In this document: positions 1-10,100 of the stretch, one piece after another | Position numbering within the stretch: position 1 is the first letter of the stretch | Layout of the letters: each line of letters starts with the position of its first letter | DNA from: Marinobacter qingdaonensis | GTDB lineage: Bacteria; Pseudomonadota; Gammaproteobacteria; Pseudomonadales; Oleiphilaceae | DNA length: 64,000 nucleotides | Reading direction: 5' to 3' | NCBI RefSeq assembly: GCF_034555935.1 | Contig: NZ_JAYDCJ010000005.1 | Location: 120,866 to 184,865, forward strand | Made by a program: the position numbers and the translations under genes | The notes under the pieces: model-generated | The model's database searches: none | Told to the model about the DNA's origin: nothing | The model's input: the letters and a program-made list of their open reading frames with translations, nothing else

Positions 1-1697
1 TCCAGGGTGAACTTGATCGGCGGCACCAGACCAATGACCTCATCCTTGCCGGACGCCCGCATGTTGTCGAGCTTCTTGCCCTTGGTCGGGTTGATGACCA
101 GGTCATTGTCGCGACTGTGGATACCACACAGCTGACCCTCGTAAATCTCGTCACCCGGCTCCAGGAACAGCTTGCCGCGGCTCTGCAGGGTTTCCAGCGA
201 GTAGGTCAGCGCGGTGCCCTGGGCCATGGAGACCAGCACGCCGTTCTGACGGCTGGTGACATCCCCGACCTTGATCGGGCCGTAGTGGCTGAAGGTGGAC
301 GTCAGGATACCGGTACCGGAGGTCATGGTCAGGAAGGTGTTCCGAAACCCGATCAGACCGCGAGCCGGAATGGTGTAATCCAGGCGAATACGGCCTTTTC
401 CGTCGGGCACCATGTTGGTCAGATCGCCTTTGCGCAGACCCATCTGCTCCATCACCGAGCCCTGGTGCTGCTCTTCGATGTCGACGATCACGTTCTCGTA
501 CGGCTCCTGCTTCTCGCCATCGATTTCACGGATGACCACTTCCGGCCGACCTACCGCCAGCTCGAAGTTTTCCCGACGCATGTTCTCGATCAGCACCGAC
601 AGGTGCAGCTCGCCGCGACCGGATACCTTGAACTTGTCGGCGGAGTCACCCTCTTCGACCCGCAACGCCACGTTGTGCAGCAGCTCCTTCTCGAGGCGCT
701 CCTTGATGTTGCGGCTGGTGACGTACTTGCCTTCTTTACCGGCAAACGGCGAGTCGTTGACCTGGAAGGTCATGGATACGGTCGGCTCATCCACGGTCAG
801 GGCCGGCAGAGCCTCGACGTTGGATGGATCACACAGGGTGTCGGAAATGAACAGCTCGTCCATGCCGGAGATACAGACGATGTCACCCGCCTGGGCTTCA
901 TCCACTTCCACCCGCTGCAGGCCGGAGTGGCCCATGATCTTGAGGATACGGCCGTTGCGCTTCTTGCCGTCGGCGCCAATGGCGGTGACCGGCGAGTTGG
1001 TCTTGACCTTGCCACGCATGATGCGACCGATACCGATCACGCCCAGGAAGCTGTTGTAGTCGAGCTGGGAGATCTGCATCTGGAACGGACCGTCGAGATC
1101 GACGTTGGGCGCCGGCACGTGGTCGACGATGGCCTGGAACACGGCGTCCATGTTGTCGTCGAGGTTTTCGTGGTCAGTGCCGGCGATGCCATTCAGGGCG
1201 CTGGCGTAAACGATCGGGAAGTCCAGCTGCTCTTCGGTCGCACCGAGGGCGTCGAACAGGTCGAACACCTGATCCACGACCCAGTCCGGACGCGCACCCG
1301 GGCGGTCGATCTTGTTGACCACGACGATCGGACGCAGGCCGGCGGCGAAGGCCTTCTGGGTCACGAACCGGGTCTGCGGCATGGGGCCGTCGATGGAGTC
1401 CACCACCAGCAGCACACAGTCGACCATGCTCATGACCCGCTCAACTTCACCGCCAAAATCGGCGTGCCCCGGGGTGTCCACGATGTTGATGTCGTAGTCT
1501 TTCCACTTCAGCGCCGTGTTCTTGGCGAGAATGGTGATACCACGTTCCTTTTCCTGGTCGTTGGAATCCATCACCCGCTCGTTCTCGAGCTCCTTGCGGT
1601 CCAGGGTGCCGGACTGGCGCAGCAGCTTGTCGACAAGCGTGGTTTTACCATGGTCAACGTGGGCGATAATGGCGATATTACGAAGGTTTTCAATCAC
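1..1697 (-). CDS. typA: Ribosome-associated GTPase TypA/BipA (3' end cut by window edge)
   Basis: Translational GTPase of the EF-G/LepA superfamily that binds the ribosome and helps 50S assembly and stress adaptation. The minus-strand product begins [20 protein letters not shown], with the G1 P-loop AHVDHGKTT near residue 11. Downstream are the G3 motif [14 protein letters not shown] and the G4 motif NKID. The last visible residues ([20 protein letters not shown]) belong to the TypA C-terminal region. About 565 codons are present against roughly 605-610 for the family, so only the last 40 or so residues lie outside the window. The start is a GTG at 1697, with AGGA about 9 nt upstream; no ATG fits the conserved N-terminus. 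It is transcribed away from glnA. Confidence 0.96.
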   Translation of the reverse strand, partial: MIENLRNIAIIAHVDHGKTTLVDKLLRQSGTLDRKELENERVMDSNDQEKERGITILAKNTALKWKDYDINIVDTPGHADFGGEVERVMSMVDCVLLVVDSIDGPMPQTRFVTQKAFAAGLRPIVVVNKIDRPGARPDWVVDQVFDLFDALGATEEQLDFPIVYASALNGIAGTDHENLDDNMDAVFQAIVDHVPAPNVDLDGPFQMQISQLDYNSFLGVIGIGRIMRGKVKTNSPVTAIGADGKKRNGRILKIMGHSGLQRVEVDEAQAGDIVCISGMDELFISDTLCDPSNVEALPALTVDEPTVSMTFQVNDSPFAGKEGKYVTSRNIKERLEKELLHNVALRVEEGDSADKFKVSGRGELHLSVLIENMRRENFELAVGRPEVVIREIDGEKQEPYENVIVDIEEQHQGSVMEQMGLRKGDLTNMVPDGKGRIRLDYTIPARGLIGFRNTFLTMTSGTGILTSTFSHYGPIKVGDVTSRQNGVLVSMAQGTALTYSLETLQSRGKLFLEPGDEIYEGQLCGIHSRDNDLVINPTKGKKLDNMRASGKDEVIGLVPPIKFTL

Positions 1698-1920
1698 AAC
1701 AATAATCCTGCGGCATGCTTTCTTTGACCTGAGAGGGTCCCCTGGAGGCGAAGCCTCGCACATGCCGTCTCAAATCCGTAAAGTGAACCCATTGTCCGGT
1801 ACCGGGCGGCACCAGCTCCCTGGTCGATCCTCATGCCAGGGTATGAATGAGGCGGCGCGCAGTATATCGAAAACTCGATGTCGTTAATATGAAGAAAAAC
1901 GCCTATCCAGGCATCCACCC

Positions 1921-1990
1921 TGCACCACAAGCGAACACGCAATCGCAAAAACGCACCATTTAAGTGCACATCATCTCGAGCACTGCACCA
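1921..1990 (+). promoter_or_regulatory. Phased NtrC-binding array upstream of glnA
   Basis: A 17-bp NtrC-type dyad, CGCACCATTTAAGTGCA, lies at 1952-1968 and fits the enhancer consensus TGCACCA-N3-TGGTGCA. TGCACCA half-sites flank it at 1921-1927 and 1984-1990. The repeat spacing is 31 and 32 bp, about three helical turns, which puts all three on one face of the DNA. The array is about 100-145 bp upstream of the sigma54 promoter, a normal enhancer distance. Binding is inferred. Confidence 0.75.
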
Positions 1991-2065
1991 GAAAAATACC
2001 GGCTGCGACCACAAAACAGGCCAGAACCCGCGCCAAACGGCGGCTCCCGGGCATGCCCTAAAAAT

Positions 2066-2081
2066 TGGCAAGGGCCTTGCT
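2066..2081 (+). promoter_or_regulatory. Sigma54 promoter of glnA
   Basis: TGGCAAGGGCCTTGCT matches the sigma54 -24/-12 consensus TGGCACG-N4-TTGCW at all conserved positions except A for C at position 6. The GG and GC dinucleotides have the required 10 bp between them. The transcription start is expected near 2092. With the upstream NtrC array this is the expected nitrogen-starvation promoter for glnA. Confidence 0.85.
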
Positions 2082-2237
2082 TTGCTCAAATCAGCCGAAT
2101 TTTGCAGGTAAGTGGCAAAGGCTTTTGCTAAGCTGCGAAATCCTGAACAAGAGATCGTCGGCCCCTGCGTCTGAACGATCCGGCAAAACGAACATGAATG
2201 CGCCCGCGAACGCGGGATAACTTATGGAGCATGCACA

Positions 2238-3641
2238 ATGTCCAAGACAGTTGATTTGATTAACGAACACGAAGTTAAGTGGGTTGACCTGCGTTTTACC
2301 GACAGCCGTGGTAAAGAGCAGCACGTGACCCTGCCGGCCTCCGAAGTCGACGAAGATTTCTTCGCAGACGGCAAGATGTTCGACGGTTCCTCAATTGCCG
2401 GCTGGAAGGGCATCAACGAATCCGACATGATCCTCATGCCGGACGACTCCACTGCCGTTCTGGACCCGTTCACCGAGGAAACCACCCTCAACATCACCTG
2501 TGACATTGTTGAGCCTTCCACTATGCAAGGCTACGAGCGTGACCCGCGCTCCGTTGCCCGTCGCGCGGAAGAGTACCTGAAGTCCACCGGCATCGCCGAT
2601 GGCGCCCTGTTCGGCCCGGAGCCGGAGTTCTTCGTATTTGACTCCGTGAAGTGGGAAGTGGACATGAAAGGTGCCGGCTACTCCCTTCACTCCGAGGAAG
2701 CAGCGTGGGTATCCGGTGAAGACTTCGACCGCAACAACATCGGTCACCGTCCGGGCGTGAAAGGCGGCTACTTCCCGGTTCCGCCGGTAGACAGCCTGCA
2801 CGACCTGCGTGGCGCCATGTGTGCGGCCATGGAATCCATGGGCCTGGAAATCGAAGTGCACCACCACGAAGTGGGCACCGCTGGCCAGTGTGAGATCGGC
2901 GTTGGCGCCAACACCCTGACCCGCAAGGCTGACGAAGTTCAGATCCTGAAGTACTGCGTGCACAACGTGGCTCACGCCTACGGCAAGACCGCCACCTTCA
3001 TGCCCAAGCCGGTTGTTGGTGACAACGGTTCAGGCATGCACGTTCACATGTCCCTGAGCAAGGACGGCAAGAACCTGTTCGCCGGTGACAGCTACGCGGG
3101 CCTGAGCGAAACCGCGCTGTACTACATCGGTGGTGTGATCAAGCACGCCAAGGCCATCAACGCCTTCACCAATAGCTCCACCAACTCGTACAAGCGTCTG
3201 GTACCGGGCTTCGAAGCGCCGGTTATGCTGGCCTACTCTGCCCGTAACCGCTCTGCCTCCATCCGTATCCCGTACGTGAACAGCCCGAAGGCGCGTCGTA
3301 TCGAGGTTCGCTTCCCGGATCCGTCTGCCAACCCGTACCTGGCCTTCGCTGCCCTGATGATGGCTGGCCTGGACGGCATCCAGAACAAGATCCACCCGGG
3401 CGATGCCATGGACAAGGACCTGTACGACCTGCCGAAGGAAGAGGCCCTGAACATCCCGACCGTCGCCGAGACTTTCCAGGAAGCCCTGGATTGCCTGGAA
3501 GCGGACCACGAGTTCCTGACCCGTGGCGGCGTCTTCACCGAAGACATGATCAAGGGCTACGTCGACCTGAAGCGCGGTGAAGTTGAGCGTCTGAACATGA
3601 CCACTCACCCGGTTGAGTTCGAGCTCTACTACTCCTGCTAA
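2238..3641 (+). CDS. glnA: Glutamine synthetase, type I
   Basis: Catalyses ATP-dependent condensation of ammonium with glutamate, the main ammonia-assimilation step, as a cytoplasmic dodecamer. At 467 aa it has the usual GSI-beta length. Visible landmarks are the N-terminal beta-grasp region ([18 protein letters not shown]), the DGSS segment, the catalytic stretch PEPEFFVFD, the HHEVGTAGQ metal/substrate loop, the ATP-site motif [17 protein letters not shown], and the Glu flap NRSASIRIP. Tyr396 lies in [11 protein letters not shown], the adenylylation site used by GlnE, so activity should be controlled by covalent modification as well as by NtrC/sigma54. It is monocistronic, with a strong terminator 30 nt after the stop. 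Confidence 0.99.
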   Translation: MSKTVDLINEHEVKWVDLRFTDSRGKEQHVTLPASEVDEDFFADGKMFDGSSIAGWKGINESDMILMPDDSTAVLDPFTEETTLNITCDIVEPSTMQGYERDPRSVARRAEEYLKSTGIADGALFGPEPEFFVFDSVKWEVDMKGAGYSLHSEEAAWVSGEDFDRNNIGHRPGVKGGYFPVPPVDSLHDLRGAMCAAMESMGLEIEVHHHEVGTAGQCEIGVGANTLTRKADEVQILKYCVHNVAHAYGKTATFMPKPVVGDNGSGMHVHMSLSKDGKNLFAGDSYAGLSETALYYIGGVIKHAKAINAFTNSSTNSYKRLVPGFEAPVMLAYSARNRSASIRIPYVNSPKARRIEVRFPDPSANPYLAFAALMMAGLDGIQNKIHPGDAMDKDLYDLPKEEALNIPTVAETFQEALDCLEADHEFLTRGGVFTEDMIKGYVDLKRGEVERLNMTTHPVEFELYYSC

Positions 3642-3670
3642 CACAACCCGGTTTACCGGGATTGTGAGAA

Positions 3671-3697
3671 AGCCCCGCCCAGTGCGGGGCTTTTTTG
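3671..3697 (+). terminator. Rho-independent terminator of glnA
   Basis: The arms AGCCCCGC and GCGGGGCT enclose a CCAGT-type loop and are followed by six T residues (about 3691-3696). The hairpin begins about 30 nt after the glnA stop codon. Confidence 0.93.
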
Positions 3698-3816
3698 TGG
3701 CCGCACTCACAGCCCTGCCGCCCTTAACGATATGTAACCAACATCCCAGCGCCAAGGCGTTGAAATGACCCGGGGCGCCGCAGATAATCGAAGAAACACC
3801 ATCGACAGGTAGGCTT

Positions 3817-4341
3817 ATGAAACCGAGGAACGGATTAGTCGCCGCCATGCTGGTTGTCCTGGCCAGCCCCGCCGGCGCCGAGGTTTATCGCAACGTCGAC
3901 GCCTATGGCAACGTCACCTTCTCCGACGAGCCCTCCGACGGCTCCGAGGCCATCGAGGTCAAGCCCGTCACCACCGTCACCCTGCCCAAGCCCCAGGACG
4001 TGCGCGAAACCGAGCAGCTTCGGGAGGACGTGCAGCGGGAAGGCTCGGTCTACGAGAGCGTGTCCTTCGCCTACCCGGAAAACAACCAGGCCTTTCACAG
4101 CGGCAGTGGCGACGTGCAGTTTGAGCTGAGAAGCAGCCCAGGCCTGCAGGCTGGCCACAAGTACGAAGTAACTCTGGACGGCCAACCCGTGGGCCAGACC
4201 ACGTCCGGCTCGGTCACGGTTCGCAACGTTTTCCGGGGCACCCACGATGCCCGGGTCCACATCGTCGACGAGAACGGCGTGCAGGTAAAAACCGGTACCG
4301 CCATCACCTTCACGGTCCACCGGCCGTCCGTCGCCAACTGA
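3817..4341 (+). CDS. DUF4124-domain periplasmic protein
   Basis: A 174-aa protein with a Sec signal peptide (hydrophobic GLVAAMLVVLASPAGA, cleavage near A21/E22). The segment EVYRNVDAYGNVTFSDEP follows, the signature of DUF4124, found at the N-terminus of many small envelope proteins of unknown function in gammaproteobacteria. Residues 75-174 look like an all-beta Ig-like module (SFAYPENNQAF, YEVTLDGQPVGQT, FRGTHDARVHIVDENG). No catalytic motif is visible. It is codirectional between glnA and ntrBC, a position often held by such a gene in pseudomonad-like genomes. A link to nitrogen metabolism is only positional. The TGA stop ends 5 nt before the NtrC-like operator at 4347. Confidence 0.88.
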   Translation: MKPRNGLVAAMLVVLASPAGAEVYRNVDAYGNVTFSDEPSDGSEAIEVKPVTTVTLPKPQDVRETEQLREDVQREGSVYESVSFAYPENNQAFHSGSGDVQFELRSSPGLQAGHKYEVTLDGQPVGQTTSGSVTVRNVFRGTHDARVHIVDENGVQVKTGTAITFTVHRPSVAN

Positions 4342-4346
4342 ATCAT

Positions 4347-4363
4347 CGCACTATTTTGGTGCG
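4347..4363 (+). promoter_or_regulatory. NtrC operator upstream of ntrBC
   Basis: CGCACTATTTTGGTGCG is a near-perfect dyad matching the canonical NtrC site TGCACTA-N3-TGGTGCA except for its outermost bases. It lies about 200 bp before ntrB. In enteric bacteria an equivalent site before glnL mediates NtrC autoregulation. The role here is inferred. Confidence 0.8.
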
Positions 4364-4522
4364 CCCGCACCATTAACACGCCATACTCTGACCAGCAACG
4401 GGGCGAAATTTCCCGGCTGGTCACCCCCTTTTCCTGAATGTGCACCAGCTTACGGCATATTTTCCGGCTGTTTGACGCCCATGCCCGCCGTTTGCCCACT
4501 CTTTTTGAACCGGCTTTCAAAG

Positions 4523-4538
4523 TGGTTCGCTTCTTGCA
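4523..4538 (+). promoter_or_regulatory. Possible sigma54 promoter for ntrBC
   Basis: TGGTTCGCTTCTTGCA keeps the invariant GG and GC at the correct 10-bp spacing and matches TTGCA at -12, but deviates at two -24 positions. The predicted start (about 4549) falls inside the AGGAGG Shine-Dalgarno at 4545-4550. Either transcripts from it are translated from the second ATG at 4589, or the match is fortuitous. Confidence 0.4.
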
Positions 4539-4564
4539 GACTTCAGGAGGTCATCACAATTACT

Positions 4565-5683
4565 ATGTCGAACCAACGGGATTCACGCATGGCACTGCCT
4601 ACGGCCTCTTCGAACGGCTACAAGAGTATTCTGGACAGCCTGACCACCGCAGTTCTGGTCCTCGAGGACAGCCTGAAAATCCGTTACTTCAATCCGGCCG
4701 CCGAAAGCCTGTTCGAAACCAGCATGACCCGGAGCCAGGGACAGCCGTTCAAGGACATTCTGGTGGACTCGGAAGACGCGCTGAAGACGCTCTATGCCGC
4801 AGCAGAAAATGGCCAGTCCTACACCCGCCGGGAAGCGGAGTTCCTGCTCACCAGCGGGGCCAGGCTGACCGTGGATTACTCGGTGACCCCCATCAGCCTG
4901 GAGCCGACCGAGCTGCTGATTGAGATCCAGCCTCGGGACCGCCTGCTGCGCATCAGTCGGGAAGAGGACATCATCTCCCAGCAGGAAACCACCCGGATCC
5001 TGGTGCGGGGCATGGCCCACGAAATCAAGAATCCCCTCGGCGGCATCCGCGGCGCGGCCCAGCTGCTCGACCGCGAGCTCAATGACGAGGATCAGCGCGA
5101 GTACACCCGCGTGATCATCGACGAAGCGGACCGGCTGCGCGGCCTGGTCGACCGGATGCTCGGTCCCAACAAGGCCCTGAAGCTGGCCCCGACCAACATC
5201 CACGAAGTGCTGGAGCGGGTCGGCACCCTGGTGGAAGCGGAAAGCAAGAACAGCCTGGTGTTCCGCCGCGATTACGACCCCAGCCTTCCAGAATTCCGGG
5301 GCGACAAGGAACAACTGATCCAGGCGTTCCTGAACATCGCCCGCAATGCCATGGAAGCCGCTTTCGAGCAGCAGAGCGAACACCGCAGCAAGAACCCGCC
5401 GACCATCACCTTCCGGACCCGGGCCCTGCGACAGTTCACCATTGGCAACCGACGCCATCGCCTGGTCTGCCGGGTCGATGTCATCGATAACGGCCCCGGC
5501 ATTCCGCCGGAGCTGCTGCAAAACATTTTCTATCCGATGATCAGCGGCCGTGCCAGTGGCACCGGCCTGGGGCTTTCCATCACCCAGAGCATCATCGGTC
5601 AACATCACGGCCTGGTGGAGTGCGAAAGCGAGCCGGGCCGCACTGACTTCATCATCTTCCTGCCTCTGGAGGACACCCCATGA
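4565..5683 (+). CDS. ntrB: Nitrogen regulation sensor histidine kinase NtrB
   Basis: Soluble two-component kinase/phosphatase controlled by PII that sets the phosphorylation of NtrC. The product is 372 aa with an N-terminal PAS domain (SILDSLTTAVLVLEDSLKIRYFNPAAE), a HisKA dimerisation domain with the phospho-acceptor His152 in GMAHEIKNPLGGIRG, and a HATPase domain with N box (FLNIARNAMEAA), G1 box (DNGPGIP) and G2 box (GTGLGLSI). The ATG at 4565 is chosen because AGGAGG lies 14 nt upstream. The in-frame ATG at 4589 gives a start closer to the conserved family N-terminus and cannot be excluded. The stop overlaps the ntrC start as ATGA, indicating translational coupling. No membrane segment is present, as in other NtrB proteins. 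Confidence 0.97.
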   Translation: MSNQRDSRMALPTASSNGYKSILDSLTTAVLVLEDSLKIRYFNPAAESLFETSMTRSQGQPFKDILVDSEDALKTLYAAAENGQSYTRREAEFLLTSGARLTVDYSVTPISLEPTELLIEIQPRDRLLRISREEDIISQQETTRILVRGMAHEIKNPLGGIRGAAQLLDRELNDEDQREYTRVIIDEADRLRGLVDRMLGPNKALKLAPTNIHEVLERVGTLVEAESKNSLVFRRDYDPSLPEFRGDKEQLIQAFLNIARNAMEAAFEQQSEHRSKNPPTITFRTRALRQFTIGNRRHRLVCRVDVIDNGPGIPPELLQNIFYPMISGRASGTGLGLSITQSIIGQHHGLVECESEPGRTDFIIFLPLEDTP

Positions 5684-7107
5684 GCCAACCGGCAAACGTC
5701 TGGATCATTGACGACGATCGAAGTATTCGCTGGGTGCTGGAGCGCGCCCTTACCCAAGCCGGTATGCAACCCCGGGTTTTCGAGAGCGGCGAGAGCATCA
5801 TGATGCGGCTTGAGCATGAGCAGCCCGATGCCATCATCAGCGACATCCGCATGCCGGGTGTCGACGGGATTACCCTGCTGTCCCAGATTGTGGAAGTGCA
5901 CGCCGATGTGCCCGTGATCATCATGACCGCCCACTCCGACCTGGAAAGTGCGGTGACCAGTTACCAGACCGGGGCCTTCGAATACCTGCCCAAGCCGTTC
6001 GACGTGGACGATGCGGTTGCCCTGGTCAAGCGTGCCGTTGCCCACAGTCACGAGAAGAAAGCCAGTTCCGAGCCGGCCGCCGAGAGTGCCCAGCGCAACG
6101 CCGAGATCATTGGCGAGGCCCCGGCGATGCAGGAGGTGTTTCGCGCCATTGGCCGGCTGTCCCACTCCAACATCACGGTCCTGATCAACGGCGAAAGCGG
6201 CACCGGCAAGGAACTGGTCGCCCAGGCCCTGCACAACCACAGCCCCCGGGCCAAGCACCCGTTCATTGCCCTGAACATGGCGGCCATCCCCAAGGATCTG
6301 ATCGAGTCCGAGCTGTTTGGCCACGAGAAAGGCGCCTTCACCGGTGCCGGCGCCGCCCGCCAGGGTCGGTTCGAGCAAGCCAACGGTGGCACCCTGTTTC
6401 TGGATGAAATCGGCGACATGCCCGCCGACACCCAGACCCGCCTGCTGCGGGTCCTGGCCGACGGCGAGTTTTACCGGGTCGGTGGCACCACCCCGATCAA
6501 AGTCGATGTCCGCATCATCGCCGCCACGCACCAGGACCTGGAAAAGCTGGTCCAGGGCGGCTCCTTCCGGGAGGACCTGTTCCATCGCCTGAACGTCATT
6601 CGGGTGCACCTGCCGAAACTGGCCGAACGCCGGGAAGACATCCCCCGGCTGATGCTGCACTTTCTCAAGCGTGCGGCCAAGGAGTTGGCAGTCGAGCCCA
6701 AGATCCTCCGGCCCGACGCCGAAGAATACCTCACCACCCTGCCCTGGCCGGGTAACGTCCGCCAGCTGGAGAACACCTGCCGCTGGCTGACCGTGATGGC
6801 CAGCGGCCGCGAAATTCACATCGACGACCTGCCACCGGAACTGCTGCACCAGGCCGAAACCCCAACCACCGGCACCACCTGGCAGGAAGGCCTGCGCAAC
6901 TGGGCCGAGCAAGAACTGAAGCGGGGCAAGAAAGGCATCCTGGACACCGCAGTGCCGGAATTTGAAAAGATCATGATCGAGACGGCGTTGAAACACACCG
7001 GCGGCCGGCGCCGGGACGCCTCGGTACTGCTGGGCTGGGGCCGCAACACCCTGACCCGGAAGATCAACGAGTTGGGATTGGATCACCCCGAGAGTGATGA
7101 CGACTGA
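5680..7107 (+). CDS. ntrC: Nitrogen regulation response regulator NtrC
   Basis: Sigma54-dependent enhancer-binding activator of nitrogen-starvation genes, 475 aa. Domains in order: receiver (about 1-125) with acidic pocket D11/D12 and phospho-acceptor Asp55 in ISDIRMPG; AAA+ domain (about 145-370) with Walker A GESGTGKE, the sigma54-contacting GAFTGA loop in GHEKGAFTGA, and Walker B GGTLFLDEIGDMP; and a C-terminal Fis-type helix-turn-helix (HTGGRRRDASVLLGWGRNTL). All residues needed for sigma54 activation are present. It overlaps ntrB by 4 nt and ends the operon before a hairpin terminator. Expected targets in this window are the dyads upstream of glnA and ntrB. Confidence 0.98.
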   Translation: MSQPANVWIIDDDRSIRWVLERALTQAGMQPRVFESGESIMMRLEHEQPDAIISDIRMPGVDGITLLSQIVEVHADVPVIIMTAHSDLESAVTSYQTGAFEYLPKPFDVDDAVALVKRAVAHSHEKKASSEPAAESAQRNAEIIGEAPAMQEVFRAIGRLSHSNITVLINGESGTGKELVAQALHNHSPRAKHPFIALNMAAIPKDLIESELFGHEKGAFTGAGAARQGRFEQANGGTLFLDEIGDMPADTQTRLLRVLADGEFYRVGGTTPIKVDVRIIAATHQDLEKLVQGGSFREDLFHRLNVIRVHLPKLAERREDIPRLMLHFLKRAAKELAVEPKILRPDAEEYLTTLPWPGNVRQLENTCRWLTVMASGREIHIDDLPPELLHQAETPTTGTTWQEGLRNWAEQELKRGKKGILDTAVPEFEKIMIETALKHTGGRRRDASVLLGWGRNTLTRKINELGLDHPESDDD

Positions 7108-7127
7108 GCCGCCGGGCTCGTTTGCCA

Positions 7128-7157
7128 GGGGCGCCCCGCGAGGGTCGCCCCTTTTTT
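7128..7157 (+). terminator. Rho-independent terminator of ntrBC
   Basis: The arms GGGGCG-C-CCC and GGG-T-CGCCCC enclose a GCGA loop, with one mismatch, and are followed by six T residues at 7152-7157. The hairpin begins about 20 nt after the ntrC stop. Confidence 0.88.
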
Positions 7158-7191
7158 GTTGGGTTCATGGCCGGGTTGAGGCTGGTCGGGG

Positions 7192-10100
7192 TTAGCGCTC
7201 CTGCCAGTAGATGACGCGATCATGCCCGCGGTAGACGCCAAAGGTGGCCAGGGCGGCGGGGGCATCCAGAGCCCCATCACCGTCCAGATCGTCCTTCAAC
7301 CAGTCAGGGACCGCGTAGGTAACCGTCACCTCGCCAGTGTTGCCCTCCCCCGGTGCCGATAACCTCAACTGGCGAGCCCCCGGAGGCGTGCCGGCACTGA
7401 CGGTTCCGGCCTCGCCCTCAACACTGGTCAAGCCGGTCGGATTTACGGACGCGTCGCTCCCCGTGTTGTAGGCCCAGCAACTGTCATCCGTGTTCAGAAC
7501 GAAGCTCGAACCATTGAAGTACTGCAACTGCAGGGGCACGATCAACGGATCAGTTTCCGGTCCATAGCTGTTATCCAGATGCAGGCGACCATATTTCACC
7601 AGGACACCTGAAGGACTGGCCGTCACCGGCACGGAAGAAGAGGTAACGTCATCCAAGGTCTCCAGGATACCGCTCACATTGAGTGCCAGGGACGCGGTAA
7701 ACGGGGCAACCCGGGAAGCCGGCACTTTCAGGTAGGTGAACTGATCCGCTCCTAGGGTGAATCGAAGGGTGCCGTCACCGTTTTCGAGCAACGAAGCAGT
7801 CTCTGTGTCCACGGACACGGTCAGACCGTTGTTCGTGTCAGCCCCCGGGTACTCCAGTGTCACTTCGGAGCTCTCCAAATGACGGAAACTGCCCTGGTAG
7901 TTTCTGGTCACACCACCGGCCTCGGTCACCGGCTCAATGCGGAATTCCGGCGCCAAAGCGTAGTCAATCGCCTCCCCAACGTAGGTAAAGGCCGTCGCCC
8001 CGGCGCTGCAGGAAGGGGCAAGGGCCCCCGCATCGGCGACGGTGACCAGGAAGTCAGCGGGGTAAAAGCGACCGATGGGACCACTCTGGCCACGAATCCT
8101 GCCGGTTCGACTAGGGCCCATCCCCAGGTAGTCACCGCCACTCACCGACGCCGTCACCTCGATGATGCCGACCTCGTTGAACACAAAGTCCTTCGCCGCC
8201 GCTCCGCCAGCAAAGCCCGACAGGATGGGCAGATTCCCGGACAACCCAGGGTCGGCGCCACCTGCGGGCAGTCGAAGACCTGAGACCAGGTTCACCTCGG
8301 TACCGCTTTGCCCAAAGGACTGGGCAATGGCGTTATCGGTCAACAAGGCTCCATCGTCCGCAATGCCATCGCCATCGTTGTCATCGCTGCTCTGGTAGAG
8401 ACGAGCGGCTACGCGCAGGTTGAATGGACTGCCGGCGGTGACGAAGGTCGGGCCGGTTGGCGACACTGCCCCGGGATTGGCGCCACCGCTTGCATCGCTG
8501 GCCACCACTGAAAAGGCAAAGGGCCGAACCACCCAAGGCGGCGTGCTCAAGCTACTGCCGATGGCCAGGGGCTCGCCCGCCTCATCCACCGCGTGGCCAC
8601 TGCCATCATCCAGGAGGTTCAGCGAATAGGCGCCGACATCAAAGGTATCCAGTTCAAAGGATGCCACCCCCTCGTTGAATCGCAGATCCAGGTTGCCGCT
8701 CCCCGGCTTCGAGTCCGGCACCCCGCTCAGTGTCGAATCGCCACGCAATGCCGGCGCCTGACCGCCCGGATCGTTGGCACTGCGGGCCAACCAGGCTTTC
8801 AGGGAAAACAACCCGTCGTAGCCTTCGTCCACACCGCAGCTGCCATCATCCGGGTCCTGGCGAACGAGACTCACGAAGAAGCCATGGCGCCTGCCAGCAA
8901 TGATGTCGTCACCCAGACTGGACAGAGGTTCGATCAGCAGGGTGCTGGAGAGGAACTCGATGACCGGCGTGGTGAGGGTGACGTCCGCATCCGAATCTCG
9001 GGCGGTGATGGTCAGTCGATCTGGATGTGTATTGAGCAGCGCCAGCCTGACTTCGCCACCATCGGCGGCGTTGAACCGATACGCGGCCCGACCGTTGTCG
9101 TCATCATCGACGCTTGGGGTGAGTGTGCCGGCTCCCTCGAGCACAGACCAATCACCGTGTCCTGAGCTGGTGGACAATAAGACGGTCCCGTCATAGTCGG
9201 TCAGCAGGTCACCGTCCCCATCCTTGGCGGACAACGTGAGCGACACCGGCTTGCACACACTTGCGGTGCCGGGTGTCGGCATTGCCAATGTACCCAGGTT
9301 CTGGGCACAAACGTGCCGGCGCAGGCGCAACGCCTCAATCCCAGTGGCGGGCAGCGCCGTCTCGTAGACGCGCACTTCATCAATAAACCCGTTAAAGTAC
9401 CGACCGAAATAGCCCTGATCCTGGCCAATCTGGAAGGGGTCATTATTGCGTCGCAACTCACCGAAAGAGGAGGAACTGGCGCGTAGCTGACCGTCCACAT
9501 AAATGCGCTGCCGACCCTGGGCATAGGTGATCGCAACATGGTGCCAGGTATTCAAAGCAAGATTGGCACCCGCCGTTGTCAGCGAGCGGGTCCACCCATT
9601 TGTGGTGCGCCACCACCAATATATTTCGCCACTGGCATTGAGATGAAACTCGTAATTTTCATCCTTCGAGACAATGGTTTTCAGTCGGCCACCGGTTGGA
9701 AACTCCCTGGTATAAATCCAGGCACTGACCGTCAACTCGTCCTTCAAATCCAGCGCTTGGTTATCGGGGATTTCGACGTACTGGTCGGTGCCGTTGAACT
9801 CGGCATAACCACAGGTACCCGGGTTATTGGCAAGCGCGGGTGAGGTCTTTGCCGCCTGCGCTCCATTACGGGCCCGGCCATTCAGGTCGTTCCCGGAATA
9901 ATCCAGGACCTCACCGGGCGCATCCGACCAGCCGGGCGATTCCAGGCGCCAGTAGCCATTGGGTTCAGGCAGGATGTAACCGACACCGATTTGACTGGTG
10001 AGTTGCCCGGCGCTCGGGTTGCTCAAGTCCAGGAAAAAGCGCTTCCCGTCCCGGTCACCGGTTACGATGGTTGGCACCGAAACGGTTATTGACGTTGTAC

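Larger units (their letters stand above)
1698..2237. promoter_or_regulatory. typA-glnA divergent intergenic region
   Basis: This 540-nt stretch holds no gene I can support. It contains the nitrogen-control sites listed separately (1921-1990 and 2066-2081) and must also hold the typA promoter, which I could not place confidently. The glnA leader downstream of the sigma54 promoter is about 145 nt long and ends in the Shine-Dalgarno GGAG at about 2224. Confidence 0.7.

Noticed and set aside
117..1727. A 536-aa open frame on the plus strand opposite typA
   Set aside because: It mirrors typA, and its composition (His, Gln, Val, Asp) is that of an antisense shadow. The same pattern recurs opposite tuf and fusA.
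1921..1945. Full NtrC dyad at 1921
   Set aside because: Only the left half (TGCACCA) matches; the right half is poor. It is counted as a half-site only.
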